From Sepioteuthis lessoniana (taxonomy: Eukaryota > Mollusca > Cephalopoda > Myopsida > Loliginidae): a DNA stretch of 64,000 nucleotides. Shown here piece by piece: positions 54,111-64,000 of this stretch. The notes beneath the pieces were generated by a model. It made no database searches, was not told the DNA's origin, and was given only the letters and a program-made list of their open reading frames with translations. The translations under genes and the position numbers were made by a program. Each line of letters begins with the position of its first letter. Within the stretch, counting starts at the first letter, position 1. The stretch is taken from the NCBI GenBank assembly GCA_963585895.1, contig OY757904.1:27700754-27764753 (forward strand). Direction: 5' to 3'.

Positions 54111-54149
<39 letters not shown>

Positions 54150-54187
54150 GAAAGAAGAAAGAGGGAACAGTTGAGACAGTTACGCTT

Positions 54188-54227
<40 letters not shown>

Positions 54228-54233
54228 CTAAAA
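53420..54233. repeat. GATA higher-order tandem array
   Basis: Runs of (GATA)n alternate with a 35-45 base spacer such as 'gtaacgaaggaaggaatagttgaaacagttactcttga', about nine times. Spacers form two or three types in alternating order, so the unit is (GATA)n plus spacer. Confidence 0.9.
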
Positions 54234-54299
54234 TAGAAAGAAAGAATAAGTAGAAAAGAAGAGAATAGATGCTATAGTTAGCGATTAGGTCTTTCCCCC

Positions 54300-54555
54300 C
54301 GCTCCACCCAATGAAGGAGTTGGCGTAGTTACTAACGTGCTGGACAGGAACATCATAGTAAGTGAGTTCGAAGTCCAGCTGCGCTTTTACGTTCACTTTT
54401 GGACAAATTCCGTTTGGAGAAGGTATTGAACCCCACTATCTTCCAGCAATGGATTAGATAGAACCACTATTTTTCTCTACAAGGATGGCTTTGGCATTAA
54501 ATAACCTATGGTAGTTGATATGCCTTTAAACAAAGAAAACAAACCAAATAAAACC
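54300..54555 (+). mobile_element. SINE family C, full length
   Basis: A box 'tggcgtagttactaacg', B box 'gagttcgaagtcc', 'gcgcttttacgttcact', 'ggtattgaaccccac', 'ggctttggcattaaataacc', and tail 'aaacaaagaaaacaaacc'. Defines the family in this window. Confidence 0.85.
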
Positions 54556-54611
54556 TTTGTAAACAATTATAACTTCAACTATTCGTAATACAAGTAAATT
54601 GCAGTTATATA

Positions 54612-54866
54612 TATTTACCAACCCCTCCGTTCGGGCAGGATATGATACAAGGTCAGTTTTTAAGCGGAGTTAAACAGGTTTGAATTCAGAGTTTTCCTTC
54701 TCCTAGACTAGTTGCCTAACCAAGGCTGAAGAACCTAGTCTACCCAACTATTTACCCATAGCTGGAGGGAGAATAATTGGATTCATACCTTTCCCAAGAG
54801 TATTAGTGCTATGTGAAATGCAATCAGTCTTGTCCGGGATTTGAACTCGGTTCGTCGTGTCCATAT
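54612..54866 (-). mobile_element. SINE family B
   Basis: 'accaacccctccgttcgggcagg' to 'gggatttgaactcggttcgtcgtgtcc'. The A-box side is truncated after 'gtccat'. Confidence 0.85.
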
Positions 54867-54934
54867 AACTTCCTTGAGTTATATGGTATAAAACATTCCT
54901 GTCTAATGAAAATAATTTTCCAACAGATCTCTTG

Positions 54935-55285
54935 AGCTATAGATGAGACCGTAATAAGTACTAACACTCCGGGTCAGAGTGGAACTGGGAGTAATGGCAA
55001 TGAAGGCGTATTCCACATTCCCCAAAACTCCAGAAATAGAACCTTACCATCAGGTGCAGTTTCGTGTCATATCCAAGACACTAGTTCTATTTGTTGGATC
55101 CCAACAAGTATTACCACTCCAGGCCAGAGTGGAATCGGGAGTGATGGAAATGAAAGAGTATTCCACACTCCCCAAATCTTCAGAACTCGTGCCATACCAT
55201 CAGATCTTGTTTTATGTCATACTCAGGATGACCCTTTGGGGGGGGGTCTTACCCATCTACAAGGATACAGTTAGCATATTCTAAG
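54935..55285 (+). repeat. Repeat D, two copies in tandem
   Basis: The unit 'taccactccaggccagagtggaatcgggag-t-atg-aatgaa' to 'catcag-t-ttttatgtcata' occurs at about 54,955-55,090 and 55,105-55,245. The second ends with 'gggggggtcttacccatc', the usual family end. Confidence 0.75.
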
Positions 55286-55541
55286 TTTCGTTGACGAGGT
55301 GGAGAAATGTTCGAGTCTATTATACGAATCGAAGTCAGACACGTGACATATTGACTCTATTTTCTCGATATTCTTTCGTCCTGTTCTACGTCACACTTTG
55401 TCATGACTCTACTGCCCTTCATTACATGAACCCTGACATTTTAAATTTAAGGCAACTAACATATCATCGAATGCAAAGCTAATTACGATTTCCTTTTACT
55501 TTCAGAAAATATTCTGCTTGATAGATAAAAATTCAGCTTGT

Positions 55542-55880
55542 AATTTAGTTTAGTATGACACAAGGACAAGGTATTTTACTCTTGATATTTGATTTTATTC
55601 TTATTTTGATATTTATTTTAATATTGCTGGAAAGTCTTTAACTGACACTATCTTCCGCTGATTTGCCCTGAAAAATTTATTTTTCTTTGAAATTTAGTTT
55701 AGTATGACACAAGGACAAGGTATTTTAATTTTAATATTTAATTCTGTTCTTATTTTGATATTTATTTTAACATTGCTGGAAAGTCTTTAACTGACACTAT
55801 CTTCCGCTGATTCATCCCGACGAATTTATTTTTCTTAGAAATTTAGTTTAGTATGACACAAGGACAAGGTATTTTAGTCT
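55542..55880. repeat. 149-bp tandem repeat, 2.3 copies
   Basis: 'aatttagtttagtatgacac' starts at 55,542, 55,691 and 55,840, an exact 149-base period. The units include 'gctggaaagtctttaactgac' with few differences. Confidence 0.9.
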
Positions 55881-56107
55881 TTTCTTTATTTTATCGATTT
55901 TTTTCCAGATGTCAGTTTATGTAATATTCTTTATTTACAAATTGCATTATCTGTCTTGTTTTGTTTTTTCACGCTGTCAGAGTGATAAGAAATTGGTATA
56001 AAAATAAAAAGTAGGATAAAAAATATGATTTGTAAGTAAAAAGTTCGTAGGTAAATGTTTTTGGTTTTAAATGAATTGTTAGAGCACGAGACAAAGGTAG
56101 GCAAACA

Positions 56108-56109
<2 letters not shown>

Positions 56110-56161
<52 letters not shown>

Positions 56162-56250
56162 GTGTGTGTGTGTATGTATGTATGTATGCATGTGTGTGTA
56201 TATATGTATATGCATATATATGTGTGTATATATATGTATATACATGTAAA
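56110..56250. repeat. (TA)n/(TGTA)n/(TG)n microsatellites
   Basis: TA at 56,110-56,152, then TG, GTAT and TATATG units. Confidence 0.95.
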
Positions 56251-56256
56251 AAAAAA

Positions 56257-56380
56257 AGTAAAGCTGACGACTGTAGTCGAGGGAGACCAGAAGGCTACCT
56301 TTTCAATAGCTATTACAACCCAGGCCTCCCGAACCATTGGCGAACTCTACCCACTAAGCCAATAAGCCGGTCATAAATGT
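56257..56380 (-). mobile_element. SINE family A, centre deleted
   Basis: The tail block 'gacgactgtagtcgaggga' joins at 'agctattacaa' directly to 'cccaggcctcccgaacc' and the tRNA-like head; the ~140-base middle is gone. Confidence 0.8.
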
Positions 56381-56389
56381 ATATATATG

Positions 56390-56439
56390 TATATATGTGT
56401 GTATATATATATGTGTGTGTGTGTATATGGATATATGCG

Positions 56440-56491
<52 letters not shown>

Positions 56492-56492
56492 A
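56390..56492. repeat. (TA)n and (TG)n microsatellites
   Basis: TATG and TA units to 56,463, then TG to 56,492. Confidence 0.95.
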
Positions 56493-56554
56493 GAGTGTGT
56501 TCCCAGGTATAAGCTTTTTAAATCTCCTTATATATTCCTTTTTGTATATATCTT

Positions 56555-56720
56555 CTAATATGAGGTTTGTTGGTTGAGCGGTTTGCTTGTATGGCCAATC
56601 AACCCTAGAAGGTTATGTAATGCCAAATCCTTTTTAAACACATATATTAAATATATATTATTTGGTTTGCTTTGTTTTAATGGCATATCAATCATTGCAG
56701 TTTATTTAAAGCCAAACACT

Positions 56721-56776
<56 letters not shown>

Positions 56777-56832
56777 TATATATGATTTGCTTCGGTTTTG
56801 TTTTATTCCATATCAATCATTGTTTGTTATTT
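56555..56832 (-). mobile_element. Three SINE C terminal fragments and (TA)n
   Basis: 'ggccaatcaaccctagaaggttatgtaatgcc', 'ggcatatcaatcattgcagtttatttaaagcc' and 'catatcaatcattgtttgttattt' are successive 3' ends, the last cut by the solo LTR. (TA)n at 56,722-56,772. Confidence 0.65.
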
Positions 56833-57378
56833 TGTAATATAATGGCCGAGGGATTTCGTTTTATATATCTTGCCTTTCGGTTTAGTTAGGCTGAGAACCT
56901 TTCGGCTCAGCACATGGGTTAGTTAGGTGCAAACATGGACGCAGGTGTTCACGCGCGTGCGGAGCGGACGTGTCATTTAGAGACGTCACAATAAAAATCC
57001 CAGATAGAGGATGTGACCAGGGATGAGAGTGACGTCACGCACCGGAAGCGTGGGCTGAGATTTGAGAAAAGTCAGTTAGTTGCGTTCCTGCCTGGGAAGA
57101 AGAAGGTTAACTTTCGGGGCTCGTCATGGCCAGACGAATTTGTGCCCTACGGGCGCCGCGTGTTAGTTGGGTTGAGATCTGACGATGTCAAAGCAGTCAG
57201 CATAGAAGGATTGTGTCTCTCTCTTCTTATGCCAAAAAACCTTTCAACTCAAAGGTAATAAAAGTTTCGTACCTGAACTAAGAAGTCGTAAGTGTTTCTT
57301 GTGTTTCGGGATTCCTATGTTATCTATATATGAGTTATGAACATTCTATGTACATATCCGTATCATGGGTATGTTACA
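56833..57378 (+). mobile_element. Solo LTR (TGTAATATAATGG family), TSD ATTT
   Basis: 546 bp from TGTAATATAATGGCCGAGGG to 'gggtatgttaca', flanked by ATTT (56,829-56,832 and 57,379-57,382). Removing it restores 'tttgttatttaatgccaaac' of a SINE C end. Longest copy of the family here. Confidence 0.9.
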
Positions 57379-57399
57379 ATTTAATGCCAAACCCTCTTT

Positions 57400-57825
57400 A
57401 TACACATATATTAGATACATATTCTTTGTAAACATAAGTCAACAAAGTTAGATAGTTTCAAGTATTGCTATGCATCACCAATAATTCAATTAAAGGTCAA
57501 TCATTTGTTTACACATTGTTAAATGATCAAACAGTTCTGTTTCAAGCAATTCAATTTAACATAAGTCATTTGTTTGCACACAGTTTAAATGTCAAACAGT
57601 TTTATTTGACCCATAGATAAGACTCTATCAGATGCTACCACTCCGTGCCAGATTGGATCTGGGAGCGATGACAATGACGAGATACTCCGCATTCCCCAAA
57701 GCTCCAGCATTACTAGAGCCTCACCATCAAATTGTTCAGGAAACTCGTTGGAGGGAGCTTACCCCTCAGCAGAGATAAAGTCGATATATCCTTCAGCCCC
57801 AGCTGACTGGGCTAAAATAGATCTG
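57400..57825 (+). repeat. Repeat D, long copy
   Basis: Starts with 'caagcaattcaatttaacataagtc' type units, then 'gacccatagataagactc', 'taccactccgtgccaga', 'gagatactccgcattccccaaagctcc', 'actcgttggagggagcttacccctc' and 'cagccccagctgactgggc'. The most complete copy. Confidence 0.75.
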
Positions 57826-57954
57826 TTTAAAAATTATTTATATTAGATAGGAGTACTTGTTATTATACAACGGTAAATCATTTGTATTAAGAATAGTTAC
57901 TTAACGGTATAATTGTTTACTAAAGACTATTATTCATTACTTGAAACAATTTGC

Positions 57955-59000
57955 CCAGTTGGCTGTGGCGGTGGAATACACTTGACTGCATCTCTATCGA
58001 GGGGTAAGACTCCCCCCCGCCAACGAGTGTCCTGATTATAACACTAAATAATCCGATGGTGAGGTTCCAGTAATGTCATATAATTAAGGAATGATTTTTT
58101 TTATTCTAATCATTTTTCATTAATTGTATTTTATCATTCAGTTTGGTTGGACTTTGAACTACTCGGGTTAAGAGTTCAGGGGCATAGCCATTGGGTAGAG
58201 TTTACGCTCGTGCACAAAGGATATGACAATCACGATTGTCATAATAAACACCCAGACAGGAAATGAGGCTATAGTGAGGATGACGTCATGCCCAGAAGAG
58301 ATGGGCTGAGAATTTGGAAGATTTTGAAAAAGATTCAGTTGAGTTTCGGCCATGGTGTGGAGAAGTTGGGTGTTGAGAAATTGATATTGGACCACAGGAT
58401 ATGCCGAACGTTGGAGATGTTGTTAGCATAGTATGATTAAGAAAAACATTTTAGAATGTGTCTCTCTCCTCGTGTCGAAGAACCGAATTCAAGAAGTTAA
58501 TAAAACATTCGTATCTGAACAACGGAGTCACCAGTGTATTAGTATCCGTCTGTTTGCATATGTATCTGTGTATTTGAATATGTATACGTATGGCTATACA
58601 ACAGTAATGCTGGAGCTTTGGGGAATGCGGAGTACCTCTTTATTGCTATCGCTCCCATGTCCACTGTGGGCCAGAGTGGTAGCACCTAATTTGGTCCTAT
58701 CTATGTGTCAAATACAACTAAACTGAATTTCTTGAAATAAAACTGTTTTGACATTTAAACTACGCACTTATGCTTAACTGAATTGTTTGAAATAGAACTG
58801 TTTTGGTATGTTGAACTGAATTGTTTGAAATAGAACTGTTTTCGAGATTTAACTGCGTGCAAACAAAAACTCTACTTATGCTAAACTGAGTCGCTTGAAA
58901 TAGAACTGTTTGATTTAACTGAATAGCTTGAAATAGAAATGTTTTTAACAAACTGTGTATTTTTTCAAAACTGAATAGTTTGAAATAGAACTGTTTAATA
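57955..59000 (-). repeat. Repeat D, minus strand, split by a solo LTR
   Basis: 57,955-58,073 and 58,604-58,720 join as 'gaggttccagtaatg|ctggagctttgggg' once the LTR and one GTAA are removed. It continues into an array of 'aactgaattgtttgaaatagaactgttt' units (58,735-59,000), the complement of the unit region at 4.6 and 57.5 kb. Confidence 0.75.
58074..58603 (+). mobile_element. Solo LTR (TGTCATATAATTAAGG type), TSD GTAA
   Basis: 530 bp from TGTCATATAATTAAGG to 'ggctatacaaca', flanked by GTAA (58,070-58,073 and 58,604-58,607). Same subfamily as 32,570-32,941 and, in outline, related to the TGTAATATAATGG LTRs (same ends and 'ttaataaaa-cattcgta-ctgaac' region). Confidence 0.9.
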
Positions 59001-59620
59001 GTATAATTAATAGTATAATTAAGTAATATCTAATTGGCATTAATTAACCTAAAAAGGTTGATATGCCATAATACTGAAACAAACAATCAAACTTGAAACA
59101 ATACAACTGTGTGCAAACAAATAATTATTATCAAATAGAAATAATTACTCAAAACCTTGTATTAGGAATACTTAAAACCATACAACTCTATGAAAATTAT
59201 TTGCATTTAAAAGAAATACTTGAGGTATAACAATGTACAAAAAACACTTAAGAATCAACTGTACAAAAATGTAAACATAAACTTAAAATGAACGCTATTC
59301 CCTAACCTTCCGGGATAAGATAACCTGAGAGGGTTTGAAAAGACGTTAAATTCAATCAATTAACCAGGGACAGAAGATCTTATAGCGTCAAATAATAATT
59401 GTCGTATGATGAAATGTTTTTAACCGTCTATTCCATACGACAACAAGAGGTGAGGAAATCGATAGATCGATTCTATTAACGACAACAGATGTAAGTAAGT
59501 GTGATAATTTGTTCTGTGAATTGGTAGACTGGTTCCTGAAAGGCGCCGTTGTTTATTCTTAAACCACCATTTCTTCTCTATACAAAATGCATTCAGTTTT
59601 TATGCAAGTTTTATTTTTCC

Positions 59621-59654
<34 letters not shown>

Positions 59655-59757
59655 GGATGAAAGACGTCTCTATCCTCTACATTTCATTTTTGACTTCATT
59701 CCCAACTTCCTTTCTGAAAATCTTACTCAATTATCTAACTATTTATCTACTCAGTTT
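59001..59757. other. Unassigned AT-rich DNA
   Basis: A SINE C end fragment at about 59,028-59,090 and a 25-base poly-T near 59,630; nothing else recognised. Confidence 0.55.
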
Positions 59758-59761
59758 GTTC

Positions 59762-59795
<34 letters not shown>

Positions 59796-60160
59796 CAGTC
59801 TGTCACTATCTATCTATCTATCTATCTATCTAAATTGAATCATATCTATCTATCTATCTATCTATCTTAGTCTGTCCACATCTATCTATCTATCCATCTA
59901 TCTATGTCTGTCACTATCTATCTATCTATCTATCTATCTCAGTCTGTCACTATATATCTATCTATCTATCTTAATCTGTCCACATCTATCTATCTATCTA
60001 TCTATCTATCTCAGTCTGTCACTATCTATCTATCTATTTATCTAAATTGAATCATATCTATCTATCTATCTATCTATCTTAGTCTGTCCACATCTATCTA
60101 TCTATCTATCTATCTATCTCTGTCACTATCTATCTATCCATCTATCTATCTATCTATGTA
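59758..60160. repeat. TATC higher-order tandem array
   Basis: Runs of (TATC)n alternate with 'tcagtctgtcac', 'ttagtctgtccaca' and 'taaattgaatca', in a partly repeating order of about 90-290 bases. Confidence 0.9.
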
Positions 60161-60239
60161 TTTGCTTATCAAAATCTCCGAATTTATATATTTGTGTGTG
60201 TACCGGTCTATTTAGATGATTGTCAAACTATTTTCATAT

Positions 60240-60297
60240 GCATATATATGTATTTGTATATATATATATGTATGTATATATGTATGTATAAATATAT

Positions 60298-60328
<31 letters not shown>

Positions 60329-60338
60329 CATATATATA

Positions 60339-60392
<54 letters not shown>

Positions 60393-60407
60393 TGTGTGTG
60401 TGTGTGT

Positions 60408-60455
<48 letters not shown>
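60240..60455. repeat. (TA)n/(TATG)n and (TG)n microsatellites
   Basis: TATA/TATG units to 60,388, then TG to 60,454. Confidence 0.95.
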
Positions 60456-60457
<2 letters not shown>

Positions 60458-60539
60458 CTGGAAAAAGAACGTTTTTAATTCTCACCCTCTCACTCATCCA
60501 GTGCGAACGCCAGGTAACCTAACTACTTGCATATGAGGA

Positions 60540-60690
60540 TTACTACCACTCTGAGTCGGAGTGAACTTGGAAAGTAATGGCAATAAATGATTACCCAACA
60601 CTCTCCAAGAGTTCTGAACTGAAGCTTCACTAAAAGACAATGTTTAGTGTTCCAGTCTTAACACACTTTTTCTTATGGTGAATTAACCAT
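60540..60690 (+). repeat. Repeat D fragment
   Basis: 'ttactaccactctgagtcggagtgaac', 'gtaatggcaataaatgattacccaacactctcc' match the family core. Confidence 0.6.
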
Positions 60691-61119
60691 CTCGCTTAGA
60701 ATATGCGACATTGTTATCTACAGTTCGGTCAATACAGAATTATCTTTCTGTACCCAATTTTTCATATATCTTTTAACGTATCGTTTCAAGGAAACGCGTA
60801 CATGTCTCCGACGGTGAATTAAATGCCTTTCGAGAATTGAAATTCTAAAGCAAAGATAGGGTTCGTCGACAGGTTTATAATCTGCCAAGAAAGGGTAGGA
60901 TTGAAAGGGAATAAAATACAGTTCGAGAAACACATGTATGGATCTATTTACGATAGCAGCTCCTGGGAGCCTTATATAAATAAGGGGGCGTAAGTTTAAT
61001 AAATACAGATTAGAGAAACAAGCAGTTCTTCAACGAAAAGGAAGTTATTCCAAGGTTGAAATAATGCTAAGAAGGGAAAAGTAAAGTTATTGCTAACGAG
61101 CTAAATAAAATTCAGACGA
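60691..61119. other. Unassigned DNA
   Basis: No recognised feature; a 71-codon minus-strand frame (60,933-60,718) has no known domain. Confidence 0.5.
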
Positions 61120-61173
61120 ACACAAAGTAAAAAAGAATGCTAGTAAGTAAAGTACACTATAGAAGAATTATAA

Positions 61174-61504
61174 TAAGTAAGCAAAGTTGGTACTATTTAC
61201 CCAACCCCTCCGCTCGGGCAGGATATGACACAAGGTCAATTTTTAAGCGAAGTTTAATAGGTTTGAATTCAGAGTTTTCCTTATCCTAGACTAGTTGCCA
61301 AACCAAGGCTGAAGAACCTAGTCTGTCCTACTATTTACCCATAGCTGGAGGGAGAATAATTGGATTCATACCTTCCCCAAGGGTATTAGTGCTATGTGAA
61401 CTGCAATCAGTCTCGTCCAGGATTTGAACTCGAGTCGCCGTGTTCATTTCCTACGACGATAACGACTACACCACGGGCACCTCCACTAAGTAAGCAAAGT
61501 TGGT
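61174..61504 (-). mobile_element. SINE family B with 18-bp target duplication
   Basis: SINE at 61,192-61,486 between perfect copies of 'taagtaagcaaagttggt' (61,174-61,191 and 61,487-61,504). The right copy is the tail of the SINE A that follows, so B inserted into the end of A. Confidence 0.9.
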
Positions 61505-61722
61505 GACTGTTGTCGAGGGTGACCAGAAGGCTTCCTTTTCAATAGCTACTACACCGAGGTGTAGGGGAAGGCGCTATTCCTTTCCCTGGATTGCTCCCCT
61601 TTACCCTCGATATGTACCTTATATTGCAGAGTGTTAAGCAAGGAGGTATCAAGTACCATTTTTAAAGTCTTTGGTATGACGATTGGTGAACACTCTACCC
61701 ACTAGGCCAATGAGCCGGTCCA
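61487..61722 (-). mobile_element. SINE family A, B-box region deleted
   Basis: Body intact from 'aagttggtgactgttgtcgagg' to 'gtctttggtatgac'. Then the segment with the B box is missing and 'gattggtgaacactctaccc' of the A-box side follows. Confidence 0.85.
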
Positions 61723-61779
61723 GTAAGTAAAGTACACTAAATAAGAATACTAGTAAGTAAAATATACTAAATAAGAATC

Positions 61780-63190
61780 ATCATCATGTCCCGCCGCCAG
61801 CGCGGATCTCCTTGACCCTCTCACGCTACCCTTCCCTATCGTCCATCGATCCAGGTATGTCTTCAAGCATACATCCTGTAACGACAGAGAGCTGTTGTAT
61901 GTAGGTTCTAGTTGGTCGTCCTGCCTTTGCTCGTCCATGTGAAAGGGTCCACAAGAGTACATCACTTATGAGTTCGTCCCTACTTCTCCAGCACTGTCCC
62001 GCGCATCTCTGGTTCGTCTAACTTGAATAGTTTTTATGATGGGTGGTAGGTGGCCGTACAGCTGCTGCTTTGTGGAGTGCTACCCCCATGACTTGTTCAA
62101 TATTGCTTGCAGCATTCTTGTGTAGTTGCCGTCCAGCTTTTTCTCCATACGTTTAGTTAGCGTCCATGTAGTGTATCCATATAGCAGTATCGACACGACC
62201 GCTGCTGGGGAAAAAACAGGGTTTTATTTTATCGGTCAGGTCTGACTTCCATATGACCGATAGCCAATCGATTGCTATCAATGCTTTTGCTAGTCGCGTG
62301 TTAATGTCTGTCTCGGTTGGTGAGACACTGCTTCCTAGGTAGGTGAACTTGTCAACTAGTTTCAGAGAATTACCATTTAGTGTGGAGATGTCGCCTCTTT
62401 GATTAAAGCATATGTATTCTGTCTTGTGTGCATTGATATGGAGGCCAATGCCTGCAGCTGCTCGTTCCAGACAATGTAGCAGGGTTTCGGCTTGGGCGGG
62501 TGTAGTTGTCAGAAGCGCTATGTCATCGGCGTAGTCTGCGTCCGTAATTGTTTGTGCAGGGTATCTTCAGCTTTTTTCCTTTGTCAGCTTGAAACCGTTG
62601 TCTTTCATTTTATCGATAGATGTTCTAAGCGCGTGGTCTAGACAGATGATAAAAAGGTATGGGGCTAATGTGTCTCCTTGCAGCACACCTGCTACAATGT
62701 TGAAGTAGTCTGTCTCCACCCGGAGAGCGGAGTTGTACTTTCGTGTTTCTATATAGCATCATTATGTCTGCGACAGTTTCTTTGGGTAGGCCATAGGGGA
62801 GTAGTATTTGCTCTATGTTTCCCCTGTGTATGGAGTCAAAGGCCTTGGAGAAGTCGACAAATAATATTGTTGCTTCTAGGATTTTTGCACATACACCTTC
62901 AAGAATTCGACGGATAGTCAAATTTTGTGACGTTGTAGATCGATTTCTCCGAACGCCATTTTGGTTCTTCCTAAGTATCTTCTCATTTTTGGGTTCTGTG
63001 TGGTTGCGTAGTAGAGCATTGTATATCTTGGCCGCTATGGGTGTAAGGGTTATACCTCGTTAGTTCTTGGCTAATCCGAGGTCGCTCTTCTTAGGAAATG
63101 GGAGGATGCATCCCTTTGTCCATCTGTCTTTTTTGTTTTGATTATATACGGCATTACAGTGTCGGGGCAGTATGTCGTAGAATTTCCTGG
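61780..63190 (-). mobile_element. LINE (RTE-like), longest copy, RT domain present
   Basis: (CAT)n tail at 61,785, then the whole C-terminal region. The minus-strand frame at 62,921-62,625 has the RT palm: FVDFSKAFDSIHRGNIEQIL with motif A Asp, GLPKETVADIMMLYRNTKVQ. Upstream to 63,190 come GCILPFPKKSDLGLAKN, RGITLTPIAAKIYNALL and NGVRRNRSTTSQ (RT motifs 0-2). GVLQGD and YADD regions are readable at about 62,690 and 62,530, across frame breaks. No endonuclease domain; 5'-truncated in the minisatellite. Confidence 0.85.
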
Positions 63191-63460
63191 TCATCCACGC
63201 AAGTAAGTAACGTACACTTTAGAACAATACTAGTAAGTAAAGTACACTAGATAAGAATACTAGTTATTAAAGTACACTATAGTAGGTAAAGTACGCTCAA
63301 TAAGAATACTAGTAAGAACACTAAATAAGAATGCTAATAAATAAAGTACACAAAATAAGAGTCTTAAAGTACACAATAGAAGAATACTAATAAGTAAAGA
63401 ATACTAAATAAGAGTCCTAGTAAGTACACTAAAGGACAATGCTACTAAATGTCAAAAATT

Positions 63461-64000
63461 ATGGTTGTTCAGTGCTTTAAGAGGAGAAATGCAATATGTC
63501 TCACTGGCGATACCGGAAATATCGGGAAAGATGAAGATAACAGCGGCATATTGGACAGGCTCTAGTTTTTGCTTGATAGGGGAATTAAACCGGAAGTTAT
63601 CTCTCGAAAATAAGTCTCGGGGTGAACCAAAAAAATCAAGGGGCCGCTAGTTGAGATAACTAATAGGGAATCTAATCTAATGTGTAACAGGACACTTAGC
63701 ATCATACTAGAGAGATAGATAGATATTTCTTTTCAGATCTATATCTCCGCCTCAGTTCATTCATATCTATCTAGATAGATAGATAGATAGATAGATATGT
63801 ATGACTGAGAGCCCTACTCAACTTTCTCGACATTTACCCTGTGATTTATGCAGGCCAACATTAACAGCAGCTGAGTATCAAGGTAGGCATATACCTGTAG
63901 ACCACTGATAGGGGTAAGATGTGTCATGTGACCAAACACACCCCAATTCAAATTTTTCATCTAGCCTCCTCATCGTCATCCTTCACTAACAATTCTCAAT
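63461..64000. other. Unassigned DNA with a GATA/TATC inverted patch
   Basis: 63,708-63,800 holds GATA units on one side and TATC, TAGA units on the other of a 45-base spacer. The rest is unrecognised to the window end. Confidence 0.55.

Larger units (their letters stand above)
61120..63460. repeat. ~30-bp minisatellite broken by three insertions
   Basis: Units like 'agtaagtaaagtacactaaataagaatact' occur at 61,137-61,191, 61,722-61,780 and 63,195-63,450. Between them are SINE B, SINE A and a LINE. The last block has about nine units, degenerate at its end. Confidence 0.85.

Noticed and set aside
53324-54396. Minus-strand Ser/Tyr/Leu repeat proteins
   Set aside because: Translations of the GATA array.
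63840-63900. Short exon between 'tttatgcag' and 'aag|gtaggc'
   Set aside because: 29 bases, weak pyrimidine tract and no partner exon; expected by chance.

Overview
The window looks like a gene-poor, repeat-dense stretch of an invertebrate nuclear genome, most likely a cephalopod of the octopus type. That is inferred, not searched. The signs are AT richness, many long (TA)n, (TG)n, (CT)n and GATA arrays, several tRNA-derived SINE families like those described from octopus, fragments of one non-LTR retrotransposon ending in a (CAT/ATG)n tail, and solo LTRs. No complete host gene is visible. The best host-exon candidates are two related exon-like blocks near 29.6-30.1 kb. Layout, left to right. 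0-13 kb: SINE pieces, a decayed Tc1-like transposase, LINE 3' ends, a probable solo LTR nested in a LINE, and a hairpin. 13.1-16.7 kb: a defective Ty3-like LTR element with gag and a truncated protease but no polymerase. 17-29 kb: LINE fragments of two lineages (one with a restriction-like endonuclease), two dead mariner copies and a small Helitron pair. 29.5-33.3 kb: exon-like blocks, two solo LTRs and nested SINEs. 33-45 kb: mostly unassigned AT-rich DNA with microsatellites, one solo LTR and a mariner remnant. 45.1-46.2 kb: a longer LINE piece. 46.3-51.4 kb: a nearly whole LTR retroelement on the minus strand. 52-55 kb: a tandem array that looks derived from 5S rRNA, then a GATA higher-order array. 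55-64 kb: two more solo LTRs, SINEs, a TATC array and a 30-bp-type minisatellite broken by a LINE and two SINEs. The most notable object is the minus-strand element at 46,331-51,395. It has two LTRs, a primer-binding site, a polypurine tract, a gag gene and an aspartic protease. Where reverse transcriptase, RNase H and integrase should follow, the protease frame runs directly into about 400 residues unlike any retroelement protein. The first ~60 of these resemble the N-terminal domain of the histone chaperone HIRIP3; the rest is Ser/Asp/Lys-rich and nuclear-looking. The segment has no introns and is followed by a short membrane-anchor ORF in the env position. This reads as an LTR element that captured a host mRNA and lost pol, the arrangement known from transforming retroviruses. 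The elements cross-date each other by nesting. Five solo LTRs of one family carry perfect 4-bp target duplications, and several sit inside SINEs or another repeat, so the SINE layer is older. All assignments come from reading motifs by eye; no database search was possible.
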